A stretch of 64,000 bases of DNA from Telmatospirillum sp. (GTDB lineage: Bacteria > Pseudomonadota > Alphaproteobacteria > CACIAM-22H2), in the NCBI GenBank assembly GCA_020248985.1, contig JADCGL010000022.1, positions 1-64,000 of the forward strand. Direction: 5' to 3'. Each line of letters opens with the position of its first letter. The first letter of the stretch is position 1. Positions 33,721 through 45,543 of the stretch are shown here, one piece after another. Under the pieces are notes generated by a model. The model had not been told where the DNA came from and made no database searches. It worked only from the letters and a program-made list of their open reading frames with translations. The position numbers and the translations under genes are program-made.

Positions 33721-35505
33721 ATGGCTTTCCCGCTGCTCGCCGACCAGTCGACCAAAGCGCTTGTCGGGCGCCTGCTGCAGCGCCATGTGCGCCAACATTG
33801 GCGGCGGCTGGCGTTGGCCGCGACCTGCATGGCGCTGACGGCAGCGGCCACTGCTTTCAACGCCTGGATGATGGAACCGGTGCTCGACAAGGTGTTCGTC
33901 GAGCGCAACACGGGCATGCTCTATCTCATTCCGGCCGCCGTCGTGCTGGCGGCGTTGGTCAAGGGCCTGTCGAGCTACGGACAGGGCGTGCTGCTCAACC
34001 AGGTCGGCCAGCGCATCATTGCCGACCTGCAGCTCAAGCTGTTCGCCCAGACAGTGCGCGCGGATCTTGCGTTCTTCAACGAAAACTCGGCCTCGAAGCT
34101 CGCCATGCGCCTGTCGCACGATGTGGGCCTCATGCGCCAAGCGATCACGCAAGCGATCACCGGCATCACCAAAGACACGCTTACCGTCGTGTTTCTCGTG
34201 GCGCTGATGTTCTACCAGGATTGGCAGATGGCGCTGGTCGCGTTCGTGGTGTTCCCGATCGCGATCCTGCCGATCGTGCGCCTAGGCAAGCGCATGCGCA
34301 AAGTCTCGACCTCGATGCAGGGCGAACTCGGCGGCTTCGTATCGCTGATCGACGAAGCCTTCCAGGGCATTCGCCACGTCAAAGCCTACGGCATGGAGGC
34401 CGCCGAAACGGCCAAGGCGCGACTGGCGACCGAGCGCATTTTCGAACTCACGCACAAGGGGGCGCGCACGCGCTCCGCCGCCTCGCCGATCATGGAAACG
34501 CTGGGCTCGGTGGCGATCGCCCTCGTGATCTTCTACGGCGGCTTTCGCGTGATCGAAGGGGCGACCACGCCGGGCACGTTTTTTTCGTTCATCACGGCGC
34601 TGCTCTTGGCCTACCAACCGGTCAAGAGTCTCGCCAACCTCAACACCGCCCTGCAGGAGGGGCTTGCGGCGGCCGCGCGCGTCTTCGCACTCGAAGACAT
34701 GCAGCCGCAGATCGTCGACCGGCCGGGGGCAGTGGCGCTGCCGAGCGTGCGCGGCGAACTGCGCTTCCAGAATGTCGGCTTCGGCTATCGACCGGAGCGG
34801 CGCACGCTCGACGGCATCGATTTGTTCGTGCCCGCCGGCAAGACCGTGGCGCTTGTCGGCCCCTCGGGCGGCGGCAAGACGACCATCCTCAATCTGCTGC
34901 CGCGCTTCTACGACATCGACAGCGGCAGCATCCGCATCGACGGCTACGACATTCGCGACATCCGCATCGATTCGCTGCGCAGCCACATCGCCCTAGTGAC
35001 GCAGGAAACCAACCTGTTCCACGACACGATCCGGGCCAACATCGCCTACGGCAAGCCCGAGGCCGACGACGCCCAACTGCGCAGTGCAGCACGCGCTGCT
35101 GGCGCACTCGACTTCATCGAAGCCCTGCCCGAGGGGTTCGACACGGTCGTCGGCGACCGCGGTGTCAAGCTCTCGGGCGGCCAGCGACAGCGCATAGCGA
35201 TCGCGCGCGCCTTTTTAAAAGACGCACCCATTCTGCTGCTCGACGAAGCCACAAGTGCGCTCGACAACGAGTCCGAGCGCGTCGTGCAAGCCTCGCTCGG
35301 CCTGCTGATGCGTGGGCGCACGACAGTCGTCGTCGCGCATCGCCTGTCGACGATCGTCGATGCCGACATCATCTACGTGATCGAAGGCGGGCGGGTGGTG
35401 GAGAGCGGCTCGCACGCCGAGCTCGCGGCCGCGGGCGGCGTCTATGCGCGCCTGCATGCGCTGCAGATCGAAGCCCCGGAAAGCGGCGCTTCCGAGAGCT
35501 CATAA
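33721..35505 (+). CDS. MsbA-like ABC exporter (lipid/LPS flippase type)
   Basis: 594 residues, the size of a complete half-transporter. Six membrane helices fall in ~28-320. The NBD is canonical: Walker A GPSGGGKTT, Q-loop LVTQETNLFHDTIRANIAYG, signature KLSGGQRQRIAIARA, Walker B ILLLDEATSALD, H-loop VVVAHRLST. Homodimeric export of lipid A-core or a related glycolipid is the likely job, given the directly coupled glycosyltransferase. This normal NBD is a useful contrast with the degenerate protein at 17.5 kb. A strong hairpin follows the stop. Confidence 0.92.
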   Translation: MAFPLLADQSTKALVGRLLQRHVRQHWRRLALAATCMALTAAATAFNAWMMEPVLDKVFVERNTGMLYLIPAAVVLAALVKGLSSYGQGVLLNQVGQRIIADLQLKLFAQTVRADLAFFNENSASKLAMRLSHDVGLMRQAITQAITGITKDTLTVVFLVALMFYQDWQMALVAFVVFPIAILPIVRLGKRMRKVSTSMQGELGGFVSLIDEAFQGIRHVKAYGMEAAETAKARLATERIFELTHKGARTRSAASPIMETLGSVAIALVIFYGGFRVIEGATTPGTFFSFITALLLAYQPVKSLANLNTALQEGLAAAARVFALEDMQPQIVDRPGAVALPSVRGELRFQNVGFGYRPERRTLDGIDLFVPAGKTVALVGPSGGGKTTILNLLPRFYDIDSGSIRIDGYDIRDIRIDSLRSHIALVTQETNLFHDTIRANIAYGKPEADDAQLRSAARAAGALDFIEALPEGFDTVVGDRGVKLSGGQRQRIAIARAFLKDAPILLLDEATSALDNESERVVQASLGLLMRGRTTVVVAHRLSTIVDADIIYVIEGGRVVESGSHAELAAAGGVYARLHALQIEAPESGASESS

Positions 35506-35513
35506 AAACGAAA

Positions 35514-35539
35514 CGGGCCGGGTTCGAAAACCCGGCCCG
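35514..35539. terminator. Bidirectional terminator between msbA-like gene and amtB
   Basis: Perfect 11-base stem CGGGCCGGGTT-CGAA-AACCCGGCCCG with a stable CGAA tetraloop, 9 bases after the MsbA-like stop and 34 bases before the convergent amtB stop. The flanking AAAACGAAA and GCGTTTG give short U tracts on both strands. Confidence 0.8.
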
Positions 35540-35572
35540 CGCGTTTGCCGTACCCTTGAAAGGGCAGAGGCG

Positions 35573-36922
35573 TTACTGGACGCTTTCGCCGTGCAGCGAC
35601 AGGTCGAGACCGTCGCGTTCGGCTTCTTCCGAGACTCGCAGGCCGACGATCAGATCGACGACCTTGAGCAGGATGAACGAGCCGATGCCCGAGTAGAGCA
35701 GCGTGACGATCACGGCGTAGAACTGCAGCATCAGCTGTTCGGCGTTGCCGTCGAGCAGGCCGCTATAGCCGTCCGGCGTCGAGGCCGAAGCCGAGAGCAC
35801 GCCCACCGCGAAGATGCCCGTCAGCAGCGCGCCGACGATGCCGCCCACGCAGTGCACGCCGAACACGTCGAGCGAGTCGTCGTAGCCGAGCATGCGCTTG
35901 AGGCTCGTCGAGGCCCAGAAGCACACGATGCCGGCCACGAGGCCGATCGCAAGCGCGCCGCCCGGGAACACGAAGCCCGAAGCCGGCGTGATCGCAACGA
36001 GACCCGCAACCGCACCCGAGATGATCCCGAGAACCGACGGCTTGCCGCGCGTCGCCCACTCGGCGAACATCCACGCGAGTGCAGCCGCTGCCGTGGCGAT
36101 CTGCGTGACCGCCATCGCCATGCCCGCGCGCGCACCGGCGGCACCCGCCGAGCCCGCGTTGAAGCCGAACCAGCCCACCCACAGCAGGGAGGCGCCGATC
36201 ACGGCCAGCACGAGGTTATACGGCGAGAAATTCTCGGTGCCGTAGCCCTTGCGCTTGCCGAGCACCAGGGCCGCAACGAGACCCGCAATGCCGGCGTTGA
36301 TGTGCACGACCGTGCCGCCCGCGAAGTCGAGCGCGCCCATCACGAAGATGAAACCGTTCGGATGCCAGACCCAGTGCGCGATCGGCGAGTAAATCAGCAC
36401 CGACCACAGACCCACGAACCACAGCATCGCAGAGAACTTCATGCGGTCAGCGAACGCGCCGCAGATGAGGGCGGGCGTGATGATCGCGAAGGTCATCTGG
36501 AACATCATGAAGATGGGTTCCGGAATCGTGAAGGCGATGGCGCTGTCGCCCGAGCCCAGCGTGAAGGGCGTATCCCACGCCATGTTGGCGAGGAAGAAGC
36601 GCGAGAAGTCGCCGACATAGGCGTTGCCTTCGCCGAAGGCGAGCGAGTAGCCGACGATCATCCACAGCACCGTAACGAGGGCCGTGATCGCGAAGGACTG
36701 CATCATGGTCGCAAGCACGTTCTTCTTGCGCACCATGCCGGCATAGAACAGGGCGAGGCCCGGAATGGTCATCATCAGCACGAGAGCGGTGGATGTGAGC
36801 ATCCACGCGGCATCGCCGGTATCGACCTTCGGCGTGTCTTCTGCGAAGGCGGGGGACAGAGCGCCCAGCATCGCGACCGTTGCAAGCGCCCCGATGCGCG
36901 CCAGCTTATCGATTTTGCTCAT
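35573..36922 (-). CDS. amtB: Ammonium transporter AmtB
   Basis: 449 residues. The first 27 residues look like a cleaved signal (IGALATVAMLGALSPAFA), followed by the 11 helices of Amt proteins. ALDFAGGTVVHINAGIAGLVAALVLG contains the first pore His (H168 equivalent) and VFGVHCVGGIVGALLTGIFA the second (H318 equivalent). GLALFYAGMVRKKNVL is the conserved helix-1 end. It imports ammonium and is blocked by GlnK when nitrogen is plentiful. It follows glnK on the same strand but has its own sigma-54-like promoter. Confidence 0.96.
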   Translation of the reverse strand: MSKIDKLARIGALATVAMLGALSPAFAEDTPKVDTGDAAWMLTSTALVLMMTIPGLALFYAGMVRKKNVLATMMQSFAITALVTVLWMIVGYSLAFGEGNAYVGDFSRFFLANMAWDTPFTLGSGDSAIAFTIPEPIFMMFQMTFAIITPALICGAFADRMKFSAMLWFVGLWSVLIYSPIAHWVWHPNGFIFVMGALDFAGGTVVHINAGIAGLVAALVLGKRKGYGTENFSPYNLVLAVIGASLLWVGWFGFNAGSAGAAGARAGMAMAVTQIATAAAALAWMFAEWATRGKPSVLGIISGAVAGLVAITPASGFVFPGGALAIGLVAGIVCFWASTSLKRMLGYDDSLDVFGVHCVGGIVGALLTGIFAVGVLSASASTPDGYSGLLDGNAEQLMLQFYAVIVTLLYSGIGSFILLKVVDLIVGLRVSEEAERDGLDLSLHGESVQ

Positions 36923-37006
36923 TTTTCGTCGTCTCCTGGCTGCCCCAGCACGATGCCGGGATGTTTACGCCGACGGACCGGGGGCCCGCTGGATCGTCTT
37001 GTAATA

Positions 37007-37022
37007 GTCAAAAATCGTGCCA
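37007..37022 (-). promoter_or_regulatory. Sigma-54 (-24/-12) promoter of amtB
   Basis: Minus strand TGGCACG-ATTT-TTGA matches the consensus TGGCACG-N4-TTGC in 10 of 11 fixed positions with exact spacing; only the last C is A. It lies 85 bases before the amtB ATG. Sigma-54 and NtrC control of amtB is the norm in proteobacteria. Confidence 0.65.
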
Positions 37023-37118
37023 CACGGCCAGCCTTATGCTGCGGTGCAAAATACATTGATTCGATTATGAATTTCGTGAATTCCAGACTCTAATTGGAAC
37101 CACAATGCCTAGCTCGAA

Positions 37119-37149
37119 CGGCGGCCCCCAAGGAGGCCGCCGCTTTTTT
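37119..37149 (+). terminator. Plus-strand terminator between amtB and glnK, no plus-strand gene before it
   Basis: CGGCGGCC-CCCAAGGA-GGCCGCCG followed by CTTTTTT on the plus strand is a textbook rho-independent terminator. Both flanking genes are on the minus strand, where the stem is followed by TTCGAGC and not a U tract. Either it weakly ends glnK messages, or a short plus-strand RNA ends here. Confidence 0.65.
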
Positions 37150-37184
37150 AGGCCAAATCAGTGATCAAAATTTAGGCGGCCGGC

Positions 37185-37688
<504 letters not shown>

Positions 37689-37701
37689 CTAGGTTTGAAT
37701 C

Positions 37702-38937
37702 ATGGTGTCTAATTCCCAGACAGACTGCGACGTTGCCATTGTCGGCGGTGGCCTTGTTGGCCTCACGCTTGCCGTTGGCCTCGACCGTGCGGGCTTGCGC
37801 GTGGTCCTGGTCGATGCAGATGCGCCGAGCCTGCTGGCGCGCGACGAATTCGACGGTCGGGCCGCGGCGATCGCGACCGGCTCGGCGCGCGTGCTGCAGG
37901 GCTTGGGTGTATGGCCGCTGATCGCCCCGCATGCCGAGCCGATCCGCGACATCCGCGTTTCGGACGGCGATTCGTCGCTGTTTTTGCACTACGACCATCG
38001 CGAGCTCGGCGCCGACCCGTTCGGCTACATCGTCGAAAACCGCTTCACGCGCCGCGCCCTCTATGCCGCCTTGCGCGGCACCGCAGTCGATTTGCGGGCA
38101 CCTGCCCGCGCAACCGCGACGACAACCGACGCAGCACAAGCAACCTTGACGCTTGACGACGGCGCCCAGATCGCTGCCCGCCTTGTCGTGGCGTGCGACG
38201 GACGCCCGTCGCCTTTGCGCAAAGGCGCCGGCATTCGGGCCCTGCGCTGGGACTATGCGCAAGCCGCCATTGTCTGCGCTATCCGCCACGAGCGCCCGCA
38301 CGACGGCATCGCGCATGAGCGGTTTTTGCCGAGCGGGCCGTTTGCAATGCTGCCGCTGCCCGACGGGCCGGACGGCAGCCATCGCAGCTCGATCGTGTGG
38401 ACGGAGCGCGCCGAACTTGCCGACCATCTGATCGGCCTGCCGGACGACGAATTCGCCGACGAAATCCACGAACGTTTCGGCTGGGGCTTGGGCGCGATCG
38501 CTCCCGTTGCCCAGCGCTGGCGTTATCCTTTGACCTTCGTGCAGGCCGAGCGCGCCACTGCACCGCGCCTTGCTTTGGCTGGCGACGCGCTGCACGGTAT
38601 CCACCCGATCGCCGGCCAGGGCCTCAATCTCGGTTTGCGCGACGTGGCCGCCCTTGCCGAAATTCTGGCCGATGCAAATCGACTCGGCCTCGATTTCGGC
38701 GCGGCGGACACGCTCGACCGCTATGCGCGCTGGCGCGGCGTGGACACGGTCGGCCTCTCGGTCGTGACCGACGGGCTGTTGCGGCTGTTCTCCAACGACA
38801 TAGCACCACTGAAGCTTGCGCGCGGGCTCGGTCTTGCTCTGGTCGATCGCATCGGGCCGCTCAAACGCGTTTTCATGCGCGACGCAATGGGCATTCTCGG
38901 CAAATTGCCGCGGCTGATGCGCGGCGAAACGCTTTGA
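37702..38937 (+). CDS. UbiH/UbiF/COQ6-family FAD monooxygenase
   Basis: 411 residues. N-terminal FAD-binding CDVAIVGGGLVGLTLAVGLDRAG (G-x-G-x-x-G) at ~9-31; the middle D-G motif LVVACDGRPSPLRKGAGI; and the second FAD motif PRLALAGDALHGIHPIAGQGLNLGLRDVAAL near 290-320 (G-D-A-x-H-x-x-H-P-x-x-G-Q-G). These are the hallmarks of ubiquinone-biosynthesis hydroxylases, which add hydroxyls at C1, C5 or C6 of the ring. Alphaproteobacteria may use one broad (UbiL) or several enzymes, so the position is not assigned. Divergent from glnK. Confidence 0.9.
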   Translation: MVSNSQTDCDVAIVGGGLVGLTLAVGLDRAGLRVVLVDADAPSLLARDEFDGRAAAIATGSARVLQGLGVWPLIAPHAEPIRDIRVSDGDSSLFLHYDHRELGADPFGYIVENRFTRRALYAALRGTAVDLRAPARATATTTDAAQATLTLDDGAQIAARLVVACDGRPSPLRKGAGIRALRWDYAQAAIVCAIRHERPHDGIAHERFLPSGPFAMLPLPDGPDGSHRSSIVWTERAELADHLIGLPDDEFADEIHERFGWGLGAIAPVAQRWRYPLTFVQAERATAPRLALAGDALHGIHPIAGQGLNLGLRDVAALAEILADANRLGLDFGAADTLDRYARWRGVDTVGLSVVTDGLLRLFSNDIAPLKLARGLGLALVDRIGPLKRVFMRDAMGILGKLPRLMRGETL

Positions 38938-38949
38938 AGGCTTGACGCA

Positions 38950-39483
38950 TTAAATTGCGGCCAGCGCTGCGGCCCATAGACGCTGCTTTTCAGCGCGCGT
39001 CATCCGCGCATGCGCCGGGCTCGTCGAGGGCAGACGGATCTGCGCCAAGCCGGCCCATTCGGGCGGCAGTTTCGGCGCGACGAGGCTGCGATAAAGCGCC
39101 CCTGCCGTAGCCCCGTTGAAGGCCACGCGAGCGATGCCACCATAGTCCGCAAAAAATGCGGAAAAGTCATTCGGCCGAATCGATGGACGCACGAGCGCGC
39201 TGTCGAGGCTGCCGGCGCGTTCTGCGGCATCGCACACGTCCCAGACGGCGATGCGCGCTGCCAGCAGCGCCGCAACGCGCGCCGCGTAAGGGGCGTCCGC
39301 GTCGAACCCCAGACACGCCGCAAGAATAGGCCAGAACGCATTGTGCGGATGCGCGTAGTAGCGCTGGGCAACAAGCGATGCCCGGCCGGGCAATGTGCCC
39401 AAGATCAGCAGCCGCGCATCCGCTCGCGCGAGCGGCGCAAAGCCGGTCGAAAGCGCAACCTGCGATCCCGCCTTTTGCCCCAT
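38950..39483 (-). CDS. Family-6 uracil-DNA-glycosylase superfamily enzyme (hypoxanthine-DNA glycosylase type)
   Basis: 177 residues from ATG 39483, eight bases after GGAGGG. LLILGTLPGRASLVAQRYYAHPHNAFWPIL holds the uracil-DNA-glycosylase superfamily motif I (G-T-x-P-G) and the aromatic/Asn base-recognition loop. IAVWDVCDAAERAGSLDSAL and the C-terminal IRLPSTSPAHA (motif II, S-T-S-P-A-H) fit the family-6 HDG branch, which removes hypoxanthine from deaminated DNA. Tail to tail with the UbiH-like gene; divergent from the histidine kinase. Confidence 0.85.
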   Translation of the reverse strand: MGQKAGSQVALSTGFAPLARADARLLILGTLPGRASLVAQRYYAHPHNAFWPILAACLGFDADAPYAARVAALLAARIAVWDVCDAAERAGSLDSALVRPSIRPNDFSAFFADYGGIARVAFNGATAGALYRSLVAPKLPPEWAGLAQIRLPSTSPAHARMTRAEKQRLWAAALAAI

Positions 39484-39548
39484 CGCATTTCCCTCCAGAT
39501 CGGCGGCATTTTGCCTGTGTATCGATTTGAAGACAAAGCCATAGGCGT

Positions 39549-41576
39549 ATGCGTCAAAAACCGCTAAAAAAAGGAGTTTCCGCTCCACTGCGAAAACAGG
39601 TTGGTTCAATGGTTCGGCGCTTCGCGGCTATAGCATTTGTCTTGATTGCACTGGCGCTCGGCGCGATCGTCCTAGCGGCCAATCGTTTTGCCGAATCGGC
39701 AGTCGTGCGCGCCGGCACACATTCAGCCGAAGTCGTGGCACAAGCATTCACCAATTCCGTATGGCCGCAGATCCGCGACGACGTCCTGGGCCAAGTTGAT
39801 TTGAGTGCCGAAACGCTCCGCACACGGCCGCAGACGCGCAGGATCGACGGTTTCCTGCGCGGATTTCTGGCAGGGACGGATCTGATCAAAGTCAAACTCT
39901 ACGATCTGCGCGGGCGTGCGATCTACTCGTCGGAGTTCGCCGACATTGGCCAGGACAAAACAGCCCAGCCACCCTACGAGAACGCGCGCCTCGGCATAGT
40001 CGGCAGCGCGCTTACCTATCGCGACGAGATGAACGGCTATGACGGGCCGCGCCGGAACGTCTACATTCTCGGCACCTACGTGCCGATCAAGGCCGTCGAC
40101 GGCACGATCGATGGCGTGCTCGAATTCTACTCCGACCAAACCGGGGTCGTCGCGGAATCGCGCGAGCGGCTGCTGCTGCTGGCCGCAGCATTGACGCCGA
40201 TCCTGCTCGTGCTCTACGGGGCCTTGTGCATCCTCGTCTGGCGCGCCGACCGCGTGCAACGCCGCCACACGGCCGAACTGGCCGCGCTGGCCGAACAGCG
40301 CCGCGCCATCGCCGAGCGGCTGAGCCAGGAGCAGCACGAACTTGTCGCCGCGAACCGCAGCAAGGAAGCGCTGCTGGCTGAACTTGGCCATGCCAAGTCC
40401 CAGGCCGAAGCGGCGAGCCAGGCGAAATCCTCGTTCTTGGCGACGATGAGCCACGAGATCCGCACGCCGATGAACGGCGTCGTCGCGATGATCGATCTGC
40501 TTGCCAAAACCCAACTCGACGCCGTCCAGAAGCGGTATGTCGAAATCGTGAGCCGGTCGGCCGACATTCTGCTCGCCGTCGTCAACGACGTGCTCGACTA
40601 CTCCAAGCTCGAGGCCGGCGCCATGCGCGTCGAATCAGTCGCTTGCGACCTGCGGCAGATCGTCGAACAGCTCGTGGCGCTAATGAGCGGGGCAGCGGCT
40701 GGAAAGAATATCGGCGTTGCCGCGACCTTCGCGCCCGACCTGCCGCAGACGGTGCGCAGCGATCCCGCCCGCATGCGCCAGATCCTGCTGAACCTGCTCG
40801 GCAACGCGGTGAAATTCACCGACCACGGCGCCATCACGATCGCGGTCGATGCAAAACCCATCGAGAACGGGCGCTTTGAGCTTACGATCGCGGTCGCCGA
40901 TACCGGGATCGGCATTCCGACCGAACTTCTGCCGTCGCTGTTCAACCGCTTCAGCCAGGCCGACGGCTCGATCACGCGCCGCTACGGCGGCTCGGGGCTC
41001 GGCCTCGCGATCGCACGCCAGCTCGCGCGCACGATGGGCGGCGACATCGAGGTCGTCTCGACGCAAGGCGTTGGCTCGACCTTCACGCTGCGCCTCCCCG
41101 TCGATCCGATACGCCAGCCGGCGGCAGAAGGGCAGTTCGACGTGCCGGCTGCGACGACCGATCTGCTGGCGGGCCCGGCGCCGGGACCGAAACTCGACGT
41201 GTTGGCGGCCGAAGACAACGAAGTGAACCGCACGGTCATAAAGTATCTGCTCTCTAGTCTCGGCCATACGGTGACATTCGCGGCCAACGGCGCGGAGGCC
41301 CTGGTGCTTTGGCGCCAGCACGATTTCGACCTGATCTTGATGGACATCCAGATGCCGGAAGTGGACGGGGTCACTGCCACCCGCCATATCCGCGCTGCGG
41401 CCGGCGCCAAAGCGCGCATCCCAATCGTGGCGCTAACCGCCCACGCGATGGACAGCGAGCGCGCCGAATATTTGGCTGCCGGCATGGACGCGGTCGTCAC
41501 CAAACCGATCAAAATGGGCGCATTGCGCGCCGCCCTCGAACTGGGCAGCCGCCACGCCGAGAATGCAGCGGACTGA
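39549..41576 (+). CDS. Hybrid sensor histidine kinase with C-terminal receiver domain
   Basis: 675 residues. Helices at ~24-44 and ~208-232 flank a periplasmic sensor of about 160 residues. A coiled coil (~235-290) leads to the H-box [15 protein letters not shown] with His302, N-box [13 protein letters not shown]1 DTGIGIP, F-box [11 protein letters not shown] and G2 [11 protein letters not shown] linker precedes the receiver (~548-665) with acidic pocket EDN and phosphoacceptor Asp599 in [13 protein letters not shown], then T-A and K-P-I. There is no output domain and no adjacent response regulator, so it must signal through a phosphotransfer protein elsewhere. The convergent chemoreceptor-like gene is its nearest neighbour. 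An internal ATG at residue 21 would also preserve the first helix. Confidence 0.92.
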   Translation: MRQKPLKKGVSAPLRKQVGSMVRRFAAIAFVLIALALGAIVLAANRFAESAVVRAGTHSAEVVAQAFTNSVWPQIRDDVLGQVDLSAETLRTRPQTRRIDGFLRGFLAGTDLIKVKLYDLRGRAIYSSEFADIGQDKTAQPPYENARLGIVGSALTYRDEMNGYDGPRRNVYILGTYVPIKAVDGTIDGVLEFYSDQTGVVAESRERLLLLAAALTPILLVLYGALCILVWRADRVQRRHTAELAALAEQRRAIAERLSQEQHELVAANRSKEALLAELGHAKSQAEAASQAKSSFLATMSHEIRTPMNGVVAMIDLLAKTQLDAVQKRYVEIVSRSADILLAVVNDVLDYSKLEAGAMRVESVACDLRQIVEQLVALMSGAAAGKNIGVAATFAPDLPQTVRSDPARMRQILLNLLGNAVKFTDHGAITIAVDAKPIENGRFELTIAVADTGIGIPTELLPSLFNRFSQADGSITRRYGGSGLGLAIARQLARTMGGDIEVVSTQGVGSTFTLRLPVDPIRQPAAEGQFDVPAATTDLLAGPAPGPKLDVLAAEDNEVNRTVIKYLLSSLGHTVTFAANGAEALVLWRQHDFDLILMDIQMPEVDGVTATRHIRAAAGAKARIPIVALTAHAMDSERAEYLAAGMDAVVTKPIKMGALRAALELGSRHAENAAD

Positions 41577-41608
41577 ACGGGGAGCAGCCGCTTCGTTCGG
41601 CGCCGGAT

Positions 41609-42640
41609 CTATTCGGCGAGCGGGGCCTGCAGAATGACGCCGTACCAGCCGAGGCCCTTGTACGTCTCGTAGCCCGGCGTCAGTGCGAACCCGACCATCG
41701 TGCCGTCCGGCATTTGATAGGCACCGCTGGGTTTGCCTTCGGTCTTCAGTTCGAACGTTTCTTCCAGAACGCCGCGCCCTTCCGACGCCGCAATGATGCG
41801 ACCGCGCGAATCGACAAGCAGGCAGCGCGTGCGCGCGCGTTCTTCCGGCGCCACGCGCACGCCGTCGACGACGGCTTTGGCCTGTGGCTCCCAATCGAAG
41901 AAAATCCCGATGGCACCCAGAGTCTTGCCGTCGGCTTGGCCATTCGCGCGGATGGCCGTGGCATAAGTCGCAATGGCGCGACGGTCGAGCATCGCGTTGC
42001 GCGCCACGTCGAGAGCCACATAATCGTTGCCGCTGTGCGTGGCCATCGCCTGGCGGAACCAGCTCTCGCCTGCCACATTTGCGCCCATTGCGCGGAAACG
42101 ACCTGGGCGGCCCGAGGCCACGACGTTGCCGTTGGCATCCGCCACCCACAGATCGAGATAGACCGTGTAGGCGTCGAGAATGACGCCCAGGCGCCGGCTT
42201 GCGAACGCGGTTGCCTCGGGCGTCGCCGTTTCGAGGGCGGCCACGAGCGCCGGATCGGTTGCCCACCAGCGCACGTCGCACGACCGTTCGTAGAGATTCC
42301 TGTCGATGACGTCGATCATTGCGAGCGACAGATCGGCCAGACGCTGGCCGCGCATATTGGCGACCATGCGCGAGCCCAGCGTGACCAACTCGTCGGTCGC
42401 AGCGGCTAAATCGTGCGACAGTGCCTGGGAAATTCGGGAAACCGCCGCTGAAACTTCTTTGACCTCGTTTGCGACGACGGCAAAGCCGCGTCCGGCTTCG
42501 CCGGCGCGCGCCGCCTCGATCATTGCGTTCAGCGCGAGAATCTTGACGCTCGCCGTGATTTTGTTGATCTCGCCGATTTTTGCGGCGGCGATCTTTCCCA
42601 CATTCTGCGACAGCGTAACAATACGTTCCGGTTCGGCCAT
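41609..42640 (-). CDS. Soluble chemoreceptor-like protein: N-terminal MCP hairpin tip, C-terminal Cache-like domain
   Basis: 343 residues from ATG 42640 (ribosome site AGGAAGGGTT). Residues ~15-75 are the conserved tip of an MCP signalling hairpin: IGEINKITASVKILALNAMIEAARAGEAGRGFAVVANEVKEV. Only about 75 residues of signalling coil exist, whereas full receptors have 200-300. Residues ~105-340 look like a Cache/PDC ligand-binding fold (DLWVADANGNVVASG, GESWFRQAMA, GIFFDWEPQAKAVVD, DSRGRIIAASEG, LGWYGVILQ). There is no transmembrane helix, so it should be cytoplasmic. Normal receptors have the sensor first. It may bind CheA/CheW or cap other receptors; that is inference. Confidence 0.8.
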   Translation of the reverse strand: MAEPERIVTLSQNVGKIAAAKIGEINKITASVKILALNAMIEAARAGEAGRGFAVVANEVKEVSAAVSRISQALSHDLAAATDELVTLGSRMVANMRGQRLADLSLAMIDVIDRNLYERSCDVRWWATDPALVAALETATPEATAFASRRLGVILDAYTVYLDLWVADANGNVVASGRPGRFRAMGANVAGESWFRQAMATHSGNDYVALDVARNAMLDRRAIATYATAIRANGQADGKTLGAIGIFFDWEPQAKAVVDGVRVAPEERARTRCLLVDSRGRIIAASEGRGVLEETFELKTEGKPSGAYQMPDGTMVGFALTPGYETYKGLGWYGVILQAPLAE

Positions 42641-42708
42641 AACCCTTCCTCGCAAGAGCCCGCGTGTAGCGAAAATCGAAACACTCACACGTATCGGCAA
42701 GCAAATCA

Positions 42709-42724
42709 CGCGCCAAACGGCGCG
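42709..42724 (-). terminator. Possible terminator of the atp operon
   Basis: Minus strand CGCGCC-GTTT-GGCGCG followed by TGATTTGCTTG, 56 bases after the atpC stop. The U tract is broken, so termination may be partial. A larger imperfect stem (CCCC-CTCG...CGAG-GGGG) precedes it. Confidence 0.4.
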
Positions 42725-42779
42725 GGAATGGAATGCCACCGACGATGCGGCAGCCCCTCGAGAAACGCGAGACGGGGTG

Positions 42780-43178
42780 TTAGGCGGCCGCGAGCTTCGC
42801 GGATGCGATCTCGATGCGCGCGGCGATCGAACGGCGCTCGCCGTCCTCGGTGGCAGCACCGAGCTTCCCGCGCAAGCCTTCGATTTCCTTGGTTACCGCC
42901 GTCTTGTCGATATCGGCGATGCGCGTGGCCTCGTCGGCCAGCACCGTCACGCGCTCGGCCGAGGCTTCGGCAAAGCCGCCGGCCACGAAGATGCGGTCAG
43001 TAATGGCGCCGCCGTTCCACACGTCGATCGTGCCGATGCGCAAGGTCGAGATGACTGGCGCATGGCCTGCCATCACACCGAAATCGCCTTCCGTGCCCGG
43101 AACTACGACCATGTCCACGTCCAGCGACGCGAGCAGGCGTTCGGGTGCGACCAGTTCGAACTTCGTCTTGTCGGCCAT
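42780..43178 (-). CDS. atpC: ATP synthase F1 subunit epsilon
   Basis: 132 residues. N-terminal beta sandwich KFELVAPERLLASLDVDMVVVPGTEGDFGVMAGHAPVISTLRIG carries the conserved G-x-E-G-x-x-G-V-L/M-x-G-H-A-P motif; the C-terminal two-helix part is VTKEIEGLRGKLGAATEDGERRSIAARIEIASAKL. It links gamma to the c-ring and modulates ATPase activity. Last gene of the atpHAGDC operon, 20 bases after atpD. Confidence 0.95.
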   Translation of the reverse strand: MADKTKFELVAPERLLASLDVDMVVVPGTEGDFGVMAGHAPVISTLRIGTIDVWNGGAITDRIFVAGGFAEASAERVTVLADEATRIADIDKTAVTKEIEGLRGKLGAATEDGERRSIAARIEIASAKLAAA

Positions 43179-43198
43179 AGCGGCGACGCCTCTTCCGG

Positions 43199-45518
<2,320 letters not shown>

Positions 45519-45543
45519 TGCTTGCTCTTCTAGCCCAGTCGGA

